A stretch of 6,706 bases of DNA from an uncultured Bacteroidota bacterium. GTDB taxonomy: Bacteria > Bacteroidota > Bacteroidia > NS11-12g > UBA955. A program made the position numbers and the translations under genes. The notes under the pieces were generated by a model. The model searched no databases. It saw only the letters and a list, made by a program, of their open reading frames with translations, and was not told the origin of the DNA. Below, piece by piece: positions 6,694 to 6,706 of this stretch (its first letter is position 1; the number at the start of each line of letters is the position of its first letter). The DNA lies in assembly GCA_903959115.1 (NCBI GenBank), contig CAJBVU010000032.1, positions 1 through 6,706 of the forward strand, read 5' to 3'.

Positions 6694-6706
6694 TGTAGCG
6701 CTGCGA

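Noticed and set aside
4460..6701. TGTAGCGC just before the purL start (4460-4467) and just after its stop (6694-6701), as if a flanking direct repeat
   Set aside because: Eight bases only, and GTAGCGC also occurs within ftsX near 1507; no sign of insertion or transfer in purL. Chance is enough.
1..6706. tRNA, rRNA, CRISPR array, insertion sequence, toxin-antitoxin or defence genes
   Set aside because: Nothing of these kinds was seen: coding sequence of recognised genes fills almost the entire window and the gaps are too short or lack the needed structure.

Overview
The window looks like a piece of a Bacteroidota chromosome. The evidence is a large secreted protein ending in a gliding-motility-associated (type B, type IX secretion) sorting domain, a DUF3098 gene between ftsX and uppP, promoter-like sequences matching the Bacteroidota pattern TTTG / TAnnTTTG, and start codons without Shine-Dalgarno sequences. 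The small form of PurL argues against a typical Bacteroides, whose PurL is the long fused enzyme, and fits better with Chitinophaga- or Cytophaga-like or uncultured lineages. That placement is an inference.

Layout. The left part (1-2042) is read from the minus strand. It is a tight three-gene cluster, ftsX > DUF3098 > uppP, with gaps of 4 and 3 bases, so it is almost certainly one transcript. FtsX belongs to the cell-division/peptidoglycan-hydrolase control system. UppP recycles the undecaprenyl lipid carrier used for peptidoglycan and other envelope polymers. The small two-helix DUF3098 protein sits between them and has no known function. Beyond uppP, a possible start of another minus-strand gene runs off the left edge.

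A 222-base divergent intergenic region (2043-2264) holds a good promoter for the rightward gene, with a perfect 8+8 inverted repeat inside the promoter, plus two further small hairpins. The rightward gene (2265-4391) encodes a 708-residue modular exported protein: signal peptide, fibronectin-III-like domain, three PKD-like domains, three further Ig-like modules and the sorting domain. After a 76-base gap, purL (4468-6693) encodes the FGAM synthase large subunit of purine synthesis. It appears to have its own promoter, placed so close to the start codon that the mRNA may be nearly leaderless. Only 13 bases follow it.

Most of the window is conserved housekeeping and envelope biology. I see no mobile element, CRISPR array, RNA gene, defence locus or clearly new multi-gene system. 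The points most worth a second look are the operator-like palindrome in the secreted-protein promoter, the near-leaderless purL start, and the placement of DUF3098 within an envelope operon.
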